Shown here: positions 1 to 13,000 of the stretch, piece after piece
How the letters are laid out: each line of letters opens with the position of its first letter
How positions within the stretch are numbered: position 1 is the stretch's first letter
Assembly (NCBI GenBank): GCA_014706295.1
Contig: JACSVZ010000007.1
Span: 44,034,975 to 44,098,974, forward strand
Reading direction: 5' to 3'
DNA from: Lycocorax pyrrhopterus obiensis
Taxonomy: Eukaryota > Chordata > Aves > Passeriformes > Paradisaeidae
Length of the DNA: 64,000 bases
Translations under genes and position numbers: made by a program
The notes under the pieces: generated by a model
What the model was told of the DNA's origin: nothing
The model's input: the letters and a program-made list of their open reading frames with translations, nothing else
Database searches by the model: none

Positions 1-911
1 CTGTCCAGAAACCCACAATCCTCTCTCAGCCCATCCTCGGTGACCTGGATGCACTCTCAGGATCACCTCCAGGCCCAGGAAAGAGGCTCTCTCTCCAGCC
101 TTCTGAGCCTATGTCTCTTCCAGCACATAGTGCACCCCAACACACATGGTTTTGCAAACAAACTCTTTTCTCTTGACAGTCACGGAAGACAGAAGAAAAT
201 TGATACTGTTCAGATATACTACTACCAATGACAAATCTAGACAAGAACAAAAAATACAGAAATTTCCCATCTTAAATAAGAATGCTACTGAGATCTCATT
301 TTGTGGTCAAAGTCTTCTAACTAAAATTCCAGTGCAAAAGGCTCCTGTTATCCTTTTCATAGAGGATCACATTAAACACTATGTGCTTACCATAAAGAAG
401 ACCACTAATACTTATGATTATATTATTATATTGCATCTAATTGCAAAAAAGAGAGAAGTTGTGATCTACATTTGTTGCTCTACTGCACTCTCTCATAGAA
501 CAAGGTATCTCAATTTTTAAAGTTGAACTTTAGTTCTGAGGAACGACGGAATGGGGAATAAGGAAGTAAGTACTACCTTAAAAAAGTAGTTCCAAAAACC
601 ATTATTAATGGTAAATGCTGATAAAATCAGATCAGCTTTTCTTTCCACATGGGAAAGAGAAGGAATCCAAACCATGAAATCATGGGCAATAGCAAATACC
701 TTTTTTGGTATTACATGGGAGAGAAAAAAGTCGGCAACCTCAAATCCCTTTTCAAAGTTATTTACACAATAAATAACAACAAGCACAACAGTTACTCTTA
801 GTTTTAAAGGTTAATCCCTAATCTGATATATTACCTAATGTTAAACAGATGAGAAATTATTTAAAAACCAAAAAAGTGCCACTTAACAAAAAGCAACAAA
901 AACCAACTTAC
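1..911 (-). other. CEP128: CEP128 intron (right part only)
   Basis: This is the intron downstream of the last visible CEP128 exon; its 3' end is outside the window. The first 200 bases are C-rich and may be an old repeat I cannot name. The rest is AT-rich without features. Confidence 0.7.
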
Positions 912-1072
912 CTGTATGTGCATTACAAGCTGTGCTTTCTCCTTGTCCTTACGCTCTATACATCTCTTCAGTTCTTCTACCTCTGACATTACAGCATTAT
1001 GACTCAGCTTTGCTTTAAGTTCCAAAATATGTTTCTCTAAATCTTGCTTCTCTCGCTCATATCTTTCAGCTA
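912..1072 (-). CDS. CEP128: CEP128 coding exon, residues 353-406 (last one in the window)
   Basis: The exon has 161 nt. Two bases complete the split Val, then AERYEREKQDLEKHILELKA and further heptads, including MSEVEELKRCIERKDKEKAQ, lead to the strong donor CAG|GTAAGT. The ELKRC.ERKDKEKA motif is conserved in CEP128. The gene continues beyond the left edge. Confidence 0.93.
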
Positions 1073-4000
1073 CTGTAAAACAGCAAGAACAGAGGAACAG
1101 ACTCAGTAGAAATATCAGCTTGTGATAAATTAATTTTATCTCATCTCACTTTTGGCAACTTGCTTCTCTACTCGAGGCTACTGTACAACTACTGATTTTG
1201 ACCAAAATACCTGTGAAAAATGGTATACCTGAATCCTAACCTAATAGCATTTTACTGAATGAAACAGTATTTTTCAGTCATTTTATAGAGGTTTTCCACT
1301 TTTCCCCCTGCACACACGTGCTCCCCTCAAAAAAACCCCAAAACAACAAAACAACCAAAGCCCCAACAAAACTGAATAAAATGAAATAGAATGGAAGAAA
1401 CAATGGGGAAGTTCTGGTGTAAATGAAATTTGGCCACCAGCTTCAAGGCCAAGATTTTATCTCACCAGAGTAATACCTCCTGATTTGAAAGTCACATTAT
1501 CTGTGAATTTTATGTCTGAATCCTGCAACTACAACCAAAGGTTTTAATAAGAGTAAGCTGTAAGTTCTCTCAATCAAAAATTCAAAGGCCTTTAGTCATA
1601 AACAAGTACTAGAGTGTAGTAGCAAAAGAAAAAAATCTCCATTTGTCTTCTTCCCGTGTATCTTAGAAGAAACAGAAATAACACAGCAAGGTGAAACACG
1701 TGCATACATTTATATAGTTTTTGCTACTGTACCTTAACGGTTCCAGTACATTTTTATTTTCTTCATATTTTTACATTTTGTTTTGATTTATAAGATTAAT
1801 AGGAAAATTAAAATATGCTTTTATTAATGTGAAAGGCATACTATTTCAAATAAATTAACTTTTAAGCAGATACATTAGCATGACTGGAGAAAAAAACTAT
1901 TGAAATTATTACTTTGCATTACATTTCTGAAGCTAAGCCATACAAAAAATCCAGCCAATTTCCAGTACTCTGAGATTTGTAAAACACAGAGTCAGAGTCC
2001 TGTTTTGAAAACCAAGATAATTCAGAAGCTGAAGTACGAAAATACAAAAATAAGTCATTAGCCAAACCAATTAAACACTCCCATAGACACTGGACTTGGA
2101 GTCACTATTCCTCTATTACCTTGAGTAACAAATTTCTCTGTTAATAAGGAGAAAAAGAAAGACTTTCTCTAATGTCCTTCTGATTATGTTTGAAAAGTTT
2201 AAGTACAGATAGATAACTAACAATTAATTGAAGACCTTGCTAAACTGGTAATTTAATATGCAATTATATCTGGAAATTGTTTAAAGTATTTGTCTTCTAA
2301 ATGAAACTATTCCAACTCTAAAACTCTAACATAGCGCAAACAGAAGCCGTGACTGCATCATACAGAAAAATTTTCTTAACCACTCAGGAACATGTTGCTT
2401 GGAAATTCTACCAGAAAGTCATCAGCCTTACTAACCACCTAGTCAATTACTCTTGTTATGATTTTCAAGATGGCAGAATTCAAACTGCAAATGGATCGAA
2501 AAGCAAGTTTTCTGGAAAATTATTACTTAAAAATAATACAAATGTTTTTCTTCTGTAAAAACATTATCCAGGTTGCTGAAATTGTCTCATTTGTTTTAAC
2601 CATGCAAATCAAAATATTTTATCATAAATTAACTGTCATTGCTATTTGTCTGTTAATATTCAGGTGCCAATACTTATTAACTTAAATCTGATTAATTAAG
2701 TGGCCTTTTTTGTTGAAACAATAGAAGAAGTAAACTTAAACTCTAAGACAAAGTTAATGTCCATGCCTACTAACTAGTTTGCAGGCCTCTAGTGCAAAAC
2801 GTTAGTTGCACCTGCTCTAATTCTCCTGTCATCATCTTGTACATCCTGGTAGCTCTGGCGATGCATAGCAGCATATGAAAGTTGATGTTGCAATTCTACA
2901 CGGTCTTCTTCTGCTCTCAAAAGCTGGGAACGAAGATCCTCAATCTAAAATACATGCACAAGCATCAAATGTTTAATGAAAAACAGAACAAAAAAGTAAA
3001 TACCATACTTTTATTAAATGCTAAAAAAAATAGTACACACAAAAAATATTTATAAATAAATCTTGAGAGTACTGCAGATGGTAAACACAAAGAAAAACTA
3101 CTTCCTAATTACAGGCCACAAAGTGATTATTCAAAATTAAAGGAAACATTTTCATTTACGTTGACCACAGATGAGCATTAATTTCTCTAGACCAAAAATT
3201 ATATGTTGCAATTGTCTTTTTACATAGCTAGTGATAGTGTCTCTACAAATTTAATAAACAATATGTTTTATTTAAATTGTGCTCCTTAAAAATACAACAA
3301 ATTTATTCATAAGAAACACTGGGGCTTTTCACATTTTTCCTTTCTATCATATATAGTACAGCACTTACAAAGATGACAATGTGCAGGAAAATAAAGAAAA
3401 TCCAAAATGCTAAAGTTGAATTGAAGAAAAATACCTCCAATTCATATTACCCTATATACCATGCACAGTGATTTAAATTCAAAACAGTAATATAGCTAAC
3501 TCGAACTTCTGTTAGACACACAAGTCAAACAGCTAATGCTAAAAGATGAGAATGCCAATTGCTCCCCCTTCCCTACTTATTTCAGTCTTTTTATCCATCT
3601 CCTCTGAAAGAAGGATGTTTAGGAGAAAGGACTTTTTTTCTAAAGCAATAATCCAAATGCCTACAGAATTTAAGTTTAATCATATATGCATCAATAGCTA
3701 TTGTTTAAAGCACACCTTAGATAGTTTTTCAGATATTTGTTTATTTATTTTTATTGCATGTTACAATATAGCAAATACGTCTAGGTCATTGATTTATCTC
3801 ATTTCACCAATTATAGCACGTACTTTGCGGAACAATGATTACTAATGTTGCTCTAAAACATACTATGAAAGGAAATTTCACATAACGTGCTTATGTACCG
3901 AAAACACACCATTATTACCACTACTCTAATTAATATATATGAACATATACACATAAAAGTTTGGAAAGCAGAAAAAGTATAATGAGCTCAAGTACACATA

Positions 4001-7000
4001 TTTTAGACACTTAAACCTGTCTTCCTATACCTCATTTTTTCCCTTATAAAACAATGTTATCAGAGTATGAGATAGGAATATTAAACAAAAAGACCTCAGA
4101 CACAATCTAATATGAAAACTTTAGGATTTTTACCACACCAAAGCAGTTACCTGATGCAAAAGAGCTTCTCTACTGCCTTCAGACTCACTCAACTTTTTCC
4201 GGGACTGCTCCAATTCCTGCTCAAGCTTTCATTTCAGAAGATGATGAAGAAAGAAAAGCAATATATGCATCATAATATAAAAGCGTATTTTAACATTTAA
4301 TTTTGACACAAATTAATCCATATAAGCATCTATTTAAAATGAGATATAATATACACAGCATTTTTATTTATCCAAAATTTAAAGCAAACCTTTGTTTGTA
4401 CTAAATCCCTGCAATACTTATTTAAATTACATAAAGAGAGTTTTACTTACAGTCCGTAATTTTTGTACAATATTCTGTATCATATGAAGATACAAAGTCA
4501 TTTATATTATCCAAAACAAAAATCACAAAAGCAAATTTTTACTGGGTTAAAAGTAAAAAAATGGAAGGTAAGTTTTAACAAAGTTTCAAAAACATTGTCC
4601 CTAGATTTGAAACATACTTTCAAACTCAAAATTAACAATGACTTAATATTTGAAGTCACCTTTGGTAAATAGTTTATTCATAGAAGTGTTAAAAATGACA
4701 TGCATTGGTAGAACTGTAATTGGTAAAACCTGTGGGGTTTCTGTGTTGTGCAAGATGATGTATTTGAATTATTCTGGAAAAAAAGATGACTAAAAATTTG
4801 AAGTGCTCTGAATTTCATAAAACTGGAAGTTTTCCTAAAAACATAGTATTAAAAATGTGTAATCAGAAATAGTCAGCAAACTGATGACCATTAAAAAAAA
4901 AAAAAAAAACGAAAGCAAAAGCTACAAAATATTTTCTGACTTCTTCCATAAATAGTTCAAAGATCCACTTGGAAACAAATGCAGGTTTTGACAGTAGAAA
5001 TTGTTATTGTTGAGATAGTAATCTCAAGGAGGATGTTGAGAGCCTGGCAAATGGGCAATGTAAACAGGACCAGCATTAAGGGAATGAAGAAAACAACATA
5101 ACACAAAACACTACATAAAGGTTTAGCAAAAAGGGGTATAACTTTGAAAGATGCTAAACTTTATGCAAGTGGGAAAAAAAACTAGGCAAAGTGTAATGCA
5201 GCCCTAGCATCCTGCTGGAATAGAAATACAAGAAATCTTGTTTTCTATGAACAGAAGAGTGAAATATGGCAACAGTTCAGTAAGAGTAATTAGTAATGAC
5301 TATGGTGCAAAATAACCAGCATGAGTTAGTTGCAGGCATGAAGAAAAGCTGCTTTGAGCTGCTGCAAATAAGCAACAGCAGACTATATACAAATTCAGAG
5401 ACAACATAGAGAAAGAAATCAAGGATAATCCCCAAGTGATAAATCTGTCTGCCTGGCAGGATGGACAAGTCATTAGAAGTAACATACTATAACTAAAGAG
5501 CTTTGAAGGAGAGACACAAGTTCAGCACAGCTATACTCTCAGTGCCCCTGATGCAGAAAAAAACTCGACACCTTGTATTCTTAAAGAGTAAAGAAAGTTT
5601 TGTTCTGCTGGTTTCTCAGAAAAAGGAAGCATATACTGTAACAGATGACACTATACACTCATTTAAAACCAAACAGAAAGGAAAAAATTAAGTCTTACCT
5701 GGTGCTTTTCGCTTTCATATTTCACAAGTTTGTTTCTCATGAGTTCTTCTGTTTCATCTGCTTTAGCATCTTGCTTCCTTAAAACCTTTAGAGGAGAAAA
5801 ATATATTGTAAACTTCATTACAAAATTTACAGAAGCCATCATTCCAAGGCTGTTAAAAACTAAAGTATCTGCTGATACATTTAAGAAAGAAGATCTAGAC
5901 AAATGCTTTCTGTCTGCATCTAATATTTCCATTTAGAGCCAATGTATATTGTTATGAAAAGATAAATATAAGTCCATGCATACATAAACACACCCATGCA
6001 GAGAACAGGGACAAACACAAAGTCTAACATCCTTCCGACGTATAGAGCTCCACACACTCAAGTTGACCCCAAACACCTTTAGATTAAGGTCTAAAAAGCT
6101 CTATAGATCCCCTACAGATTAGCTGTGTACATATCAGAGAAAAAGAATATATTCTCTAATATAAAGTGCACGTTATGAAATACAATGCACTGTAGTCAAG
6201 AAAACACTACCATAAGGTTGTGTTGGAAGTCATAAGGAAAAAAAAAAAGGAAAAGGTTATTTTTTCTGAATCCGGACAGATGCTTAGAGCCGCAGAACTA
6301 CAACTGAATCAACTGAAACTTTCCTGATCAAAAGTTACCAACATTGATGTGCCCTTCTTTGACAACAATAACGGAAAATAAAACAAATCCATGGGGACTT
6401 TTCCCATTCCCTCTCAGACTGAGGTATCCAAAACCACATATGCACATTTTCTAAACAATCTTACAAAAATAATAGTGCCTTAAATATCAATTTCAAAATC
6501 TTGTCACTCTGCAAACCAACACTATTTGCAGAACACATCACTGGCAAAAAAAGTATTAGATATGACAGATATGAATGACATGTAATATTTGCAACATAAC
6601 CCAAGTTTAGCTATCTCGAGCCATAGCAATACCATTGGCTCATTTTAAATATCACTTAGAAACATCAGCTGAGAGAGATCAGTACCCGTATACTGATAAT
6701 TTGCCAGGAATCTCCCTAACTGTTAATTAAACACGGTTTTTATCTGCGCAACATGACCAAGCATTTTTCACACTAGTCTCAAATCAATTAATTAGGGACC
6801 TTAGCACAAATCTTTTACTTTCATCCCATATCTTGAAGCATAATTACATCTATTCCTTCCATAATTACTTGCTAAAATAACAACAGAACAACAACAAAAA
6901 CACATAGACTTTACAGAAAGAAATGCCTTTTTCCCAGTCTGTCCTTCCCAAGCAGCATTTTCATTTTACATTTTAAAGGAATATCTCCTTTAACAAATAC

Positions 7001-10000
7001 TCCTGAAATTTGTCCCTATAAATTGCACAATTTCATTCGGTTTTTGAACATTTTCTCTTCACTGTACACTGGAGAGCAATTTCAGTGTATGAAAACAGAA
7101 TATAAGATATTAATCAACTTCAGTGAACCCAGGCATCCAGCTTCAGAAGTTTTGACTTTAAAAGTAGTTTTTTGGAGAAAATAAATGACTATATATACTT
7201 ACCTCACTCTTATAACCTCACCTCAGTAAATATAAGGGTTTCAGTATAGTTTGGATTATTCTCCTGCTGCAACAGCTTACATTAAAATCTGAGACCGTGG
7301 AAGACATTAATCATAACTATGCCACTGAAAATATCATGCCACATAAAGAGTTATACTTTTAGTCATACTGATCCCTAATCAGATAATAGAAGACTGTAAC
7401 ACATTTAAGATGTTTTCCTAAGTATTCAGTAGAGACTTAAATCTATCATTCCAGTCAACTATAAAACTCAACACCTCACACATTTTACTCAAAAAGGCTC
7501 TTGGGAGAAGTCCCAAAAAGCAACATGAACAAAAGTCTAAGATCATCGCGTCAGCTAATGCCGTTTTTGCATCACCCAAGTTGATTGGGTTTTTGTTTTG
7601 TTTGGGGTTTTTTTATTTGTTTGTTTTTAATGACCAGAAGTACTCGTTCAGAACAGCCTACTTGGAATACATGATGTCTATTAACTGTAATTGACCATCA
7701 GTTTTACCAGCAAAATTAGAAGCTCTGTTATAAACAATCAACTTCATGCCAAGTTTATTTTTGGCACTAAATTAATAATTAACATAGTACCAAACATGCA
7801 TGTTTTCATGGGCGATTTGGCTAGAGATGCCAGAATCATAAAGAAAATGTTAAAGCTGGGCTGGATTCAGGAATACTAGTAAAATTTTCAAAGATTATTC
7901 CTGCTGAAAGCAAAAAATGGCTCTGCATCAGTAGCACATCCTAACTCCCAGAAGAAACCAGGGAAATAAATACGCCATTTCAATTTATTAAGGTTCACTG
8001 ACTGATATTCAGGCTATTAAATAGGAATAATTTCTAACAAAAATGTGTCCTGTACTATAACCGATACTATAAATATAACCTTTTATTTTCTGCATATTGT
8101 AAAACTAGCCCATAGCCATTTCATTTTAAGGAAAAAATAGCTCATATATATATAGATATAGATAGATACACCAGAGTTAAAATACTGCAAAAAAAGTGAT
8201 GTGACAGTAAATTAAACACACTATATGGGCACTGCTTCAACTGTGAAACATGCATTGCACCAGTAGGTGCCAAGTAGGCACTTAATCAAAGTGTCATCAA
8301 GAAATGGAAACGTTTGGTCATCCACAGCCAAACAAATGTCAGCTGTTACTGACAATTCAGAAATTGTACAGGTAAAAGTTAATTCTGTGTTTTGCCTCCT
8401 TCCTGCACTCCTTTTTAAAGAATTCTCTCTTGCTGATTTATGCCACAATTGTTTTTTCTCCACTAAAGATCTCTACACAAGCTTTCTATTGTGAGGAGTA
8501 AAAGGAAAAAACAAACAAACAAACAAAACCTGTAAAGATCCAACTGATTCTTTGATTTCATTTGTTGTCCCCAAAGAAGGGGTCAGGGGAGTCAAATGTC
8601 AAAAATGGGAACTAGGAAAAGGATGTTGAGGACAACATTTCAAGCACACACTCCTCCCTCCTGACTCCCAAACAGCAGGCACACACTGCCCAGAGAAAAT
8701 GAAGCACCAAGGAATAGGAACATGCCTACAGTCAACAGGATTCTCCTACCAAGTTCCTCCTCTGAAAGCATTAGCGTCCAGGTTGTTCTGGAGGAGACTG
8801 ACAAGGAGTTGATGAGGCCTTGGAGAGGGCAGGTACAGAGAAGGCCACAAGGAGACAGAGAATTTCCTGTAAAAAGGTCTTCACAGCATGGTTTTGGGAA
8901 GGATCAGCTAGATGTTCCACTGCCTGCCTAGGCAGTCAGCCTAGATGAACTTTTGATTTGACCAAGGAGAGCAATTCTTACAGGCCTTTATAAAAGAGTT
9001 CACTAACACAAGACAGCATTAGAATACAAATGCAACTGGTATACCCCAACTGAGCATACCTCATCCACATACACAGAATATCTATTGAACCCCAAAACTT
9101 CAAAAACATAACATAACTTACTGCTTGATAGATCAATTTTTCCTATACATGAGGAAAACTATAGGGAGGATTCTGGAACAACAGTCCTCAGTCCTTCCAA
9201 CTTATGATAATCTTTCACGAGCAAATCATAACTTTTACAGCAACTTAAGCCTACTAACTTTTAGTAACTAAACTAGGGTTTTGGTCTTATTTTGGTTTTT
9301 CTGTGTTGGTTTTTTTTAAATAAAACCAGATTTTTTGAAAGCTGTGCACAGACCACAAACTGAAACTTGCTCTTTCAAAGTCAGACTGATCAGTGAGTTT
9401 TTCATACTATCAGAAACACACAAACAGAACAGCCTCATGCGATAGTTTAAAGTAAGGCAAAAATGTACCACATAATCTGAATGAAAGTACTTTCCCTAAC
9501 TTGCTACATTAGTGACTAGCACGGCCTCCAGCATGCTACCTAAACATACCAGCCAGGCTGTTAAAAACAGACTACCTAGCTATTTCAGTGACAGATATGT
9601 ATGAGACTTGCTGACGTTCCAAGCAAGAGTCAGATTCAAACTACATTCAAAACAGAAACCATTGGCCACAGGTGGCATAGCACAGAGCCAAAGAGCAAGT
9701 ATCAACGATGCACTAAAATATCCAGGTGGCTCAGAGCACAGATCAAGTTTATGTTTGTCTAAAAAGATCAGTGATAAATATATGCAAAAAACAATGTTCA
9801 ATAACACTTTTGACCATCAGTTTACTCCAGTCTCTGTCCACCAGCTTCTTACAGTTCACGGTATTTGCAGTGGGAAGCAAACAGAATCTAAGTATACAGC
9901 TGAACAAAGAGAAAGTTAAAAAATGCTTCCTGGCCTACCCAAGTTGCTACCTTAAGACACAACTGTAGTCACTGCATTACCACAGTCAGTGGATTCAAAA

Positions 10001-13000
10001 GGTTCAATAAAGATGATTCTGTTCACCTAAAGCATGCAAAGCATGAACACATGGGCACATTTCACCAAAATCCAGGAAGCCAAGCACAGAATTTTGTAAA
10101 GCCATCTAGGACACCCAACGCACAGAAAAGCTGCCTACAGCCCTTTTGTTTTTTTAAGAATGATACTTGATCTTGTTTTAGAAAATAGATCCATAAATGC
10201 AAACAAAAAGTAACAGGTGATGGTGTCTTTATATTCAAAGAAAAAGAAGCACTGAGGAATCTCAAAATAGTTTTCACTTACACAACAAATGCAGTTGTTA
10301 AAGCAATTCATATATACATGTCAATACCACTGGGAAGAAGAGAATATTTGTTCTCCTTTCTAATCAGAAACATGTTTATATAAGGAATATAGAAAAAAAT
10401 TAAGATACACAATTTGCATAAATTTGTTTGCTAATTTATATTTTCCAGTTTGCAGTAATTGCTGTTTAAATGCACCAATACACATTAAGGTAAAAGATAC
10501 ATAGATATGTAGAGAAAATAATTTTTATACAACTACATACAGCACAGACAGGCTACGGATTCAAAAGAAAAATGCAAATTTAAAAGTTAAAGATGTAAAA
10601 TTTTATACATCAAGCTTTCTTAATGGTCAGTATACAAATAGATATCATCTTGGTTAATAATCAGTCTATGATTATAATACTACAATACAAACAGGAAGTT
10701 TGCACATTATACAAAAAAACGGATAGAAAGAAAAGACAGACAAGAGAAAGGTACAAAACAAATACAAATAAAGGTACAAATACAAAACAAATGTATCATC
10801 ATGTTCTGTTAGATCCTGAAAATATATAATTTAGTAACTGCAATACAGGAAGATGATTCTCTTAAGACAGTAGAACACTGACAAGTAGTGGTCAGTTACA
10901 GGCACTGCACTTTACTTAAAAATAATAGCATTTAAACCTCACAAACTCCACAAGATTTCTTAATTAGACAAACTACTGATCACATGCAAAAGTCGAATTT
11001 GAATTGGTTTGGTTTAAAATGTTTAACAGGCAAACTAATGAAAAAATTGTATCATTAAACAGCCACAAATGCTTTAAATAGCATTTCTCTGTAAATCATT
11101 CAGACCATATTAAATGACAGGATTTCAAAACTCAGTCCAAACACTACCCTCCTTTCCAGCAATGTTACTTGGGAAGCATCTTGGAGAAATAAATGAAAAC
11201 AGAAATAGACTTCAATAGAACATTACATCCATGCAATGATCACCACAAGACTGAGGCCATTGTCAGAGTTAAGAGTCCATCTAACTCACAATTCAAATTA
11301 CAAAGGACAAGAAACAGAATAACAAAGTAACAAGCTCACAATTATGCAGAAAGATGTTTCAGCCAAATAAAAATTGTAGCAAAATACTTATTTACTCTAT
11401 TCTCACTAGGCTACGCAAAAGTACACAAGGCAATTCAAGTACATTCTTTCTATAATACAGCAACTTAAGCTGTGTTTTAGAAAGGGGTTCCTCAGGGAAA
11501 ATGACTTACAAAACCAGAATTTACAGAAGAAAGGATTAAACCATCTTATTAAAACAGCTGGACATCTTAGGGGAATAGAAGGTCTAGGATGTACTTAGTA
11601 TTTCATATTCATTTTGCATGAAATTCAAAAGATGAGCTACCAAGAAGAAAGGTACCCAGCCTGAAGGCTCGTGATGACATAGACTATGATCATTCATATG
11701 ATCTATGAAAGATCATATGAAAATTCCTTGAACTACATTTGAACTCATTTGCTTGAATTCAAGTTTTCTTTCTAAGGAAACCATGGCAGTGTCAATGTAT
11801 CTTTAGAGATTACAAGTCATCAACCCTTTAAAAGGAAAGTCATCATCCCTTTAAAAGGATAAAAAAAGATTGTTCCATTCTGCAGATAGCACTATCAAAT
11901 CACACCAATTCATTGCATTAGACATCCCTTCCCCAGACTGAAGGCACGACTGAAGAACCTAGAAGCAGACATACGCATATTAAAGAGCAATGAAAACTGA
12001 AATTCAGCACTCTAGTTCTTATCACCCACTAGGACATCAACTGGGGGGAAAATTAAACAGTAAGTCTTTCTGAAATACTGGCAGAAGGACTACAAGCCTT
12101 TTGATAAACACTACTTTTTATCTATATCCAAAAAAGCATCTCATCTTCTAAAATATGACATCTTTGAACAGTCTCTAGCTTTACATGAAATGCATAGTAT
12201 CACTCTTAAGGTTCCTCAGTATCACTGCACAGTACAATGCCTTCCAAAAAGCTTTGTTGCAAATACTAAAAGTGAAAACCAAGGAATTGCCTATTTCTTC
12301 TCAATCACAGTATTCTATTGCACAGACAGAGATAACATTGCAAAATGTATCTTAAGGGGAGTGAAATAAAAAGTTACGCTATGTTAAGACACAGATTTTC
12401 CAAACAGGAGTAAAATCAGAAAGAAAGAAGTATTTTTCATACATTTTCTAAAACATGCAGAAAAAATTTTAACTTATATTCTAAACATTTCTATTTGTCT
12501 CCTAAACAATATTTTATATTTCATCAGGTATTGTTGAATGAAACTGAAAAGCAATGAAAAGCTGTCTGGCCACTACAGTGCTTTTGATTGCTTGCTGAAA
12601 TAAATTAAAGTGCTTATTTGCACGAGCAAGCAAAGTTTACCTTTTAGAAAATAAAATGTTTTAATTGAGAAGATCCAGCTAATGACTTGCTTTTGTTTGC
12701 TTGGGTTTTCAGGAAGGGCATAGGGGGTAGGTTCTTAGAAGATTTGTGGCAGTTACCAAAAAGATCTAAATTATAGTCAAGATAGTACAATGAAGAACTG
12801 AGACTGTACTTTGTATCATCTGGTCATCAAAACAAGCTGAGCTGGACTGAGAGCTAAAAAATGTGCCAAAGATATGAGCACTTTTGCCAGTTTGACAGGT
12901 ACAGGCTCACAAATGCAACACATTCCTTACTAAATCCTAAATACATGGGAAGCTCTCATCTGCATACCTCCTGTAATTGAAGAGACATGTGTCCCAGCTG

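Larger units (their letters stand above)
5786..12967 (-). other. CEP128: CEP128 intron, 7182 bp
   Basis: This is the longest visible CEP128 intron. It holds TA/GATA (8143-8169) and CAAA (8506-8528) simple repeats, a T/G-rich patch near 7580-7630, a short tandem duplication (11814-11859) and a palindrome (11695-11719). The C- and G-richer piece at 8640-8960 may be an old repeat. No second gene is seen. Confidence 0.85.
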
